Of a stretch of DNA of 64,000 nt, positions 59,270 to 64,000 are shown piece after piece. This DNA is from Paracyclopina nana (taxonomy: Eukaryota > Arthropoda > Copepoda > Cyclopoida > Cyclopettidae): positions 1,054,001 to 1,118,000 of the forward strand of contig JAGUCH010000005.1 in assembly GCA_019096065.1 (NCBI GenBank), given 5' to 3'. Position 1 is the stretch's first letter, and every line of letters starts with the position of its first letter. Below the pieces are notes generated by a model that worked only from the letters and a program-made list of their open reading frames with translations, did not search any database and was not told the DNA's origin. A program made the position numbers and the translations under genes.

Positions 59270-60532
59270 TTATGCCGAAGTGGGTATATTCCTTTTTGCT
59301 GGTTCACATTTAAAAGTTCTTAATAGTCTGACTTTCAAAGCCTTTAAAAAGTACAAATAAGCTTTTTTGAACTGCTCACATCTGGCTGCATAGATGAAAA
59401 AGTTGGAGCTGTATTGCAGCCAGTACGCGGCATACAGAGCCAGATACAAAGCGGCCATTTTCTCCCTCTTCTCTAGAGAGTCATCCGGATTTTGGGGAAT
59501 CAGATTCATAACTGTGATTGGAGTGACAAACAAGAAGTAGCTCATACAAATGAGTAAAAGAGCCTTGGCCAAATTCAGCTCTCTGGCAGTGATGCCTTTC
59601 ACCATTTCCCTTCAATTGCTCTCGTAAGATAATATTTATCATAATTTTTAAAGCAGATATTGGATTTACTTGGTTCCGTTCCGTTTTAGGTAATTTCCGC
59701 TGGAATTGGTCATAGCAAAGATACCAATGATAGAGTAGCTGGCCAAAGTTAAAAACCCCGGCAAAGTAAATCCAATGCTGAACAAAACAATTCTTGGGTT
59801 AAATGTTGCATTCGCCAATGGGATGACATCACATTTTCCATAAATGCAGTTGTATCCAAACTCACCAACTTCCTTTAAAAATAGATCATTTTAACCTTCG
59901 TAATCGCATGCTTTACAAAACTCCACTTTCTTTGGTGTAGATGGGATACAATAACAAGTTTGCATAAATCCATATGAGCATCACAAAGCAAAGTCCACTC
60001 TTTCCGGAAAATAGTTTTGCTCCATAATGAGGGCTTTTACAATTGCTGCACATCTGCTGACAGCAATCATGGCTACGCTCATCCATGCTCCAAATCCATT
60101 CTAGTATCGAAAAGCAACATTTGCTTGGCACGACAAGTACCCACCAGGCCATTTGCTTGCAAGATATTGCACAGTAAAAAGAGGCAGGTTAACGCAGCAG
60201 TAGACGAAATCAGCCAGAGCCAAATTTAGCGTGAATAATGTGGTTGAAGATGACAGCTCCAGATTGAACCTGAATCTTTAAATCATGGATGAACTTGCAA
60301 GTATCGATGCTTAGTGAAGGTACCGGTTTCTTTTTGCTGCATATGGAATGGCCAAAAGTGTGAGCAGATTTCCAGAGAATCCAATGATGGCATTTAAGAT
60401 GCACCAAGCGCCAGCAACGTTGCTGTACAGCTTGTAACTGTTTTGGTAGGGAAAGCATTCACTGTCAGTGGGAAAATTATTGCTGATGCAGAAATTGCTC
60501 ATGAAATTCACACTATCAACTGTGCACTCCAT
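59270..60532 (-). pseudogene. Tre1/moody-like GPCR, probable pseudogene
   Basis: The same four-exon plan as the neighbour at 61066-62389: 60532-60324, about 60269-59930, 59875-59690 and 59611-59270. N-terminus (MECTVDSVNFMSNFC), TM1 (GNLLTLLAIPYA), TM2 (LALADFVYCCVNLPLF), TM4-TM5 and the last exon with TM6-TM7 (CMSYFLFVTPITVMNLIPQN, WLQYSSNFFIYAARC) are well conserved. Three lesions fall in or at the end of exon 2. The Leu codon after AFRY is TAG in TM3. A net 2-nt insertion after the S-R-C motif shifts the frame in the second intracellular loop. The donor after YTK reads AAAG-AAAGTG where the neighbour has AAAG-GTACT. Together they argue for an inactivated duplicate; base errors in the assembly are the alternative. 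Confidence 0.75.
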
Positions 60533-60544
60533 TGTTTTCTTGAT

Positions 60545-61065
60545 TGAGATATTATGCTACAATTTACGTTGATGTTCAATCGCGGCTCACATAAAAGGAA
60601 AAAAATAGGTACATATCTTGTGAACTCATTCAAGTCAATCCGGAATGATTCGGATTTTATTCACGGAATAAAACAAATCTCAAATTGAGCTCCGACGTCT
60701 GGTATTATGCTCTTGTCTCCAATCCTTGGGAGCTTTCATGCTTCGATTTCTTGCCATAGGATGATGGCTTTCGTCCCGAACTGTCAAGTGATGTCCAAAT
60801 CTTATGATGCAGCTTTCATCATAGCAGCTAGTTTTCGGCCTTTGACTGCCAAATCTCCAGTTCAGCCTTTCTCGCCTGAAAAAGGAGGGGAAAGGTGGCA
60901 AAACACTTCAGAAAACTATACATGCATTGAGTACTTTGTGAGTATGATGACTGCTGATGACTCTCCACATTTTTGGAATGATTGGTTGGCCACCGAAATC
61001 GACTCCAAAATGGCAGATGCCATATCTTGATGATGGAAAAGCTGGAAAAAATTCTGATGGGAAAA
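60545..61065. other. Spacer between the two GPCR genes
   Basis: Contains the promoter of the left copy and the 3' UTR of the right copy. Open frames on both strands (60680-61030) show no recognisable domain. Confidence 0.4.
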
Positions 61066-62389
61066 TCAAAATATTTTAAAATGTAATTTAAAGTATACGT
61101 GGCTGTTGAGCTGTTCCACTTGGGAAAATATTTCAGGCAGCATTCTTTGATTGACAACCAAGAATGTCGTGGTTGTTTTCCATTGGGAGGTTCCAAAAAA
61201 GTAGTTTTTTAGTGAACGAAGCAGGTAAATGTAGGCTTTTTGATACTGATCGCATCGTGCTGCATAAATCATAAAGTTAGCACTATATTGAAGCCAATAA
61301 AGGCAAAACAAAGCTAGGTATGTAACTTCAAGCTCTTCAATGCTTTTGGTCGGATCGAGTGGCAACAAATTCATAACTGTCATTGGAAGCACAAACAAAA
61401 AGTAACAGAAGCAAACTGTGAGCAAAGCTTTGGCCAGCCTTTTCTCCCTCTTGTTCAACAATTTCCTCAAATCACTGAAAAACGTGCAAGAAAGAGGTCA
61501 AATGCCAATCATAGTATATTATTAAGATAAATTCACCTTGTCCCAACTCTCCTCAAGGCATTGACTTCAGGTCTGGAAAAAATGAAGCAACCAATGATCA
61601 GGTAGCTAGTCAGCGTTAAAATCCCAGGTAGCAGAAAACCAATTGAAAACAAAATCACCCTGGGGTGAAATGTTGAGTTTTTCAGTGGGATGAAGTCACA
61701 TTTTCCATAGATGCAGTTGTACCCAAATTCACCAATCCACTGTAATGTTTACAATCGAGATTAATCAAAATTAAGCCATATCTTAGTACCTTTGTGTAGA
61801 TAGGTGTGAGCATGACATTTGAATAGACCCAAATAAGTATCGCAATTGAAAGACCACTCCATCCGGAGAACAGCTTTTTTCCATATTTTGGACAGGTCAG
61901 AGTAGCACATCTACTGACAGCTATCATTGCTACACTCATCCATGCTGCAAATGCTATCAAGTATCGAAAGGCAGCATTTGCTTTGCACGAGGCTGAGTTC
62001 CCTGGCCAGTGACCATTCAAGTATTGAACAGCGTAGAGAGGTAAGTTGATGGCACAGTATGAAAAATCAGCGAATGCAAGATTAAGTGTAAAAATGGTGG
62101 TGGGAGATCGCAATTCCAGACTGAATCTAAAATGAATGTTACATGCAAGTATTTTTACATTTACATTCAGTATCAATTACTTGTTGCTCATTGCTGCATA
62201 TGGAATGGCAGTTAAAGTGAGCAGATTTCCACAAAATCCAATGACAGCATTGATAATGCACCAAGCACCAGCAATGTTGCTGTACAGCTCAGTTTTTTCA
62301 TGGTATCTTAGGCATCCACTGTCCTCAGGAAAATCATTGGTCAAGCAAAAATCACTCATGAAATTCACGTTATCTCTTGTACACTCCAT
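61066..62389 (-). CDS. Class A GPCR, Tre1/moody-like
   Basis: Exons 62389-62181, 62126-61790, 61739-61537 and 61474-61066 give 385 aa in consistent phase. Seven hydrophobic spans are visible: TM1 with the conserved Asn (VIGFCGNLLTLTAIPYA), TM2 (LNLAFADFSYCAINLPLY, conserved Asp), a Cys at the TM3 start (SASCKANAAFRY), TM3 ending VSRC in place of the usual DRY, TM4 (SIAILIWVYSNVMLTPIY), a Cys pair in the second extracellular loop (YNCIYGKCDFI), TM5 (VILFSIGFLLPGILTLTSYL), TM6 (FCYFLFVLPMTVMNLLPLDP) and TM7 ending NFMIYAAR in place of NPxxY. These features match the insect Tre1/moody group, which acts in germ-cell and glial migration or barrier formation. The ligand is unknown. It is the intact member of a tandem pair. 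Confidence 0.85.
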
Positions 62390-62843
62390 TTCATGCTCAT
62401 ATCTGCTCCAAACTGCGTCTGTTAGTCATTGGTGCGCAAATATAGTAGAATGCATGTACTCTCTGAATGAATTGAAATAGATAGCCCATTTTTTTGGCAA
62501 ATCATGGGGAGCATGCCTTTCCTTGGATTGCTTGGTTCATAGAAAAACAATTTCAATATCGGGCCGGTTTCTTTATTTTTACAAAAACTGTGATCAATTG
62601 CGATAACTAAGCCTTTACCCAGAAACAATACAAAGGTAGAAGATTCTAGTTTTTTGTGATTGGACAGATAATGATATTTACCTTGAGCTCCAAATCAAAA
62701 AGCCTTTCTCATACGTATGCCTGCTAAATAAGTATATAAGAGCATTTTGCATTAGAGCAATTCTCAAAAAAGTGAGATAAGGTAGGCTTGAAAAACAGAA
62801 TTTTTATGGTCCAAACGTTATTACTAAGCTGTATTTGCATTCT

Positions 62844-63950
62844 TCATAGTTTCAGAATAGGCACAATTTTATAATCCTCGTTATAGATGTGCGGCAGCAT
62901 TTGCTTCCCCACCAACTTAACATGTCCAGGAACGTACCTTTAAATAATAAACAATCTCAAAGTATGCCCATGGCATTAATTTAATCAAGTACCTGGCAAT
63001 CCATGCACAACGTCGTTTATCAGACAGATTTGGAGGAGATCCATGTGCAATGAATCCATCATGAAATTCGGCCTTATAAACAATGTATGATGTTGTTTTA
63101 TCAGTGTCATAAATTAATAATAGCTACTTCGCCACTCATCAAATCCATCACCATGACATCTTCGTCTTTGATGTACTTAGGATCAATGGCTATCAAGAAT
63201 ATATTTCTTATGATAATACGCTTTCATAAAAGGAATTCAGCTCACAATTTGGAAAGCCACCCCTGTTGTCCCTGACCAACGGCAAATTTTGCCTACTTTC
63301 TGGCAATGCAGTATAATTGATCATATTCATTGCTCCATTTTCGGGAGAAACATCGTCGACAGCTTAAAAACTGATGTCGATTTGAACATGAATTTTTGAG
63401 CCATGGGAAGCTTACCTATCCAGAAGTTGACCATTTTCGGATCATTCAACGTGTAATATCGTGAATCTTGATGCCATGGGATTGTCACACCAATTTTTGG
63501 CAATTTGCACAAGAGTCGAGTGGCAAAAATCTTAATGTCTGAATTTCCCCCAAGCAAATCGGTGACAACCTGTATAACTTTTGGATGGCTGGTGAGTCGC
63601 ATGATAAAGTCATCACTCGTATGCAGATTCCGGACTTCTTCAGCTCTGCAATTTAAAAAAAACCAAGTGAACGAATTAAAATTACGCAAATGAATTTGAC
63701 GATCTGACTTTGTATGAGAAGATCTGTTATTCAGTCGAATGTCTAGCTCAACTTTGATCTTTTCCCATTCTTCTGGATTAAAAAATTGCTCTCTCCAAAC
63801 CAGGATTCCGGATTCTTCGTAAGTCGCAATCTGCTTTCTCGTTAGTATCACTCCTCCCCATTTCCATTCTAGGAAAATATCGATCAAATTACTAGCAAAG
63901 CAGGCAACTAAAGTCAAGTAGAATAGCTTGTCTGCTACTTTCACGTCCAT
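62844..63950 (-). CDS. Phytanoyl-CoA dioxygenase (PhyH)-like Fe(II)/2-oxoglutarate oxygenase
   Basis: Six exons: 63950-63709, 63645-63416, 63362-63246, 63189-63128, 63072-62993 and 62937-62844, giving 274 aa in consistent phase. A hydrophobic N-terminal span (LFYLTLVACFASNLIDIFLE) may be a signal anchor. The oxygenase core shows the iron-binding His-x-Asp in TIPWHQDSRYY (His139, Asp141). The VNFWIAVDDVSPENGAMNMI strand, typical of PhyH proteins, follows. The distal His is in FHDGFIAHGSPPNLSDKRR (His227), with Arg237/238 in position to bind 2-oxoglutarate. The first donor (GTCAGA) is weak. Peroxisomal phytanoyl hydroxylation is the namesake reaction, but this subgroup is too diverse to name a substrate. 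Confidence 0.85.
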
Positions 63951-64000
63951 GTTTTAGATGCTATCACAATCTAAATTCTGAACATGTGCGCTGGTAAACA

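Noticed and set aside
60269-60273. Using the AAAG before ATTCAG as acceptor of exon 2 in the left GPCR
   Set aside because: The acceptor at ATTCAG gives the conserved R-F-N-L-E-L junction in phase; the other does not.

Overview
This window comes from an animal nuclear genome, most likely an arthropod. The genes are intron-rich, with many very short introns (about 50-110 nt, GT..AG). A replication-dependent histone cluster carries canonical 3' stem-loops, and histone H4 begins Met-Thr as in insects. The other recognisable genes (amphiphysin, BAZ2/Toutatis, ORMDL, RNF180, NAALADase, Tre1/moody-type GPCRs) are metazoan. I cannot place the species; a non-insect pancrustacean is only a guess. All gene models below were spliced by eye, using reading-phase continuity and GT/AG signals.

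Layout. 0-4.6 kb: a three-exon gene for an unrecognised protein with one C-terminal membrane segment (+). 4.9-15.6 kb: amphiphysin (-), eight coding exons. Its introns hold a near-perfect 0.9-kb palindrome, a GAGCT-rich tandem repeat array and a 0.7-kb inverted-repeat element. 16.7-20.0 kb: an RNF180-like RING E3 ligase (-) divergent from an intronless ORMDL gene (+). 21.3-23.3 kb: two tail-to-tail paralogues of an unrecognised family of secreted or membrane coiled-coil proteins. 25.0-32.7 kb: a complete BAZ2/Toutatis chromatin-remodelling subunit of 2,011 aa (+). 33.0-33.5 kb: a small secreted saposin-like protein (-). 33.6-35.4 kb: a 1.8-kb foldback element flanked by TTAA. 35.5-38.1 kb: a nine-exon coiled-coil protein with an MGC start (-). 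39.5-42.3 kb: a glutamate carboxypeptidase II/NAALADase-like M28 peptidase (-). 43.2-52.4 kb: a full-length Gypsy-type LTR retrotransposon with an envelope gene (-). 52.5-58.4 kb: one complete histone quintet (H2A, H2B, H4, H3, H1) in strictly alternating orientation. 59.3-62.4 kb: two tandem GPCR genes (-), the left one apparently a pseudogene. 62.8-64.0 kb: a phytanoyl-CoA-dioxygenase-like protein (-).

The genes do not form one pathway. The retrotransposon is the most recent event visible. Its LTRs are almost identical and a 4-bp target duplication is intact, yet gag, pol and env are cut by many frame changes. It sits about 40 bp beyond the 3' processing signals of histone H2A, on the same strand. 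The best candidates for new biology are the envelope glycoprotein of this element, the tail-to-tail coiled-coil pair, the multi-spanning C-terminus of the RNF180 homologue and the three unrelated foldback elements.
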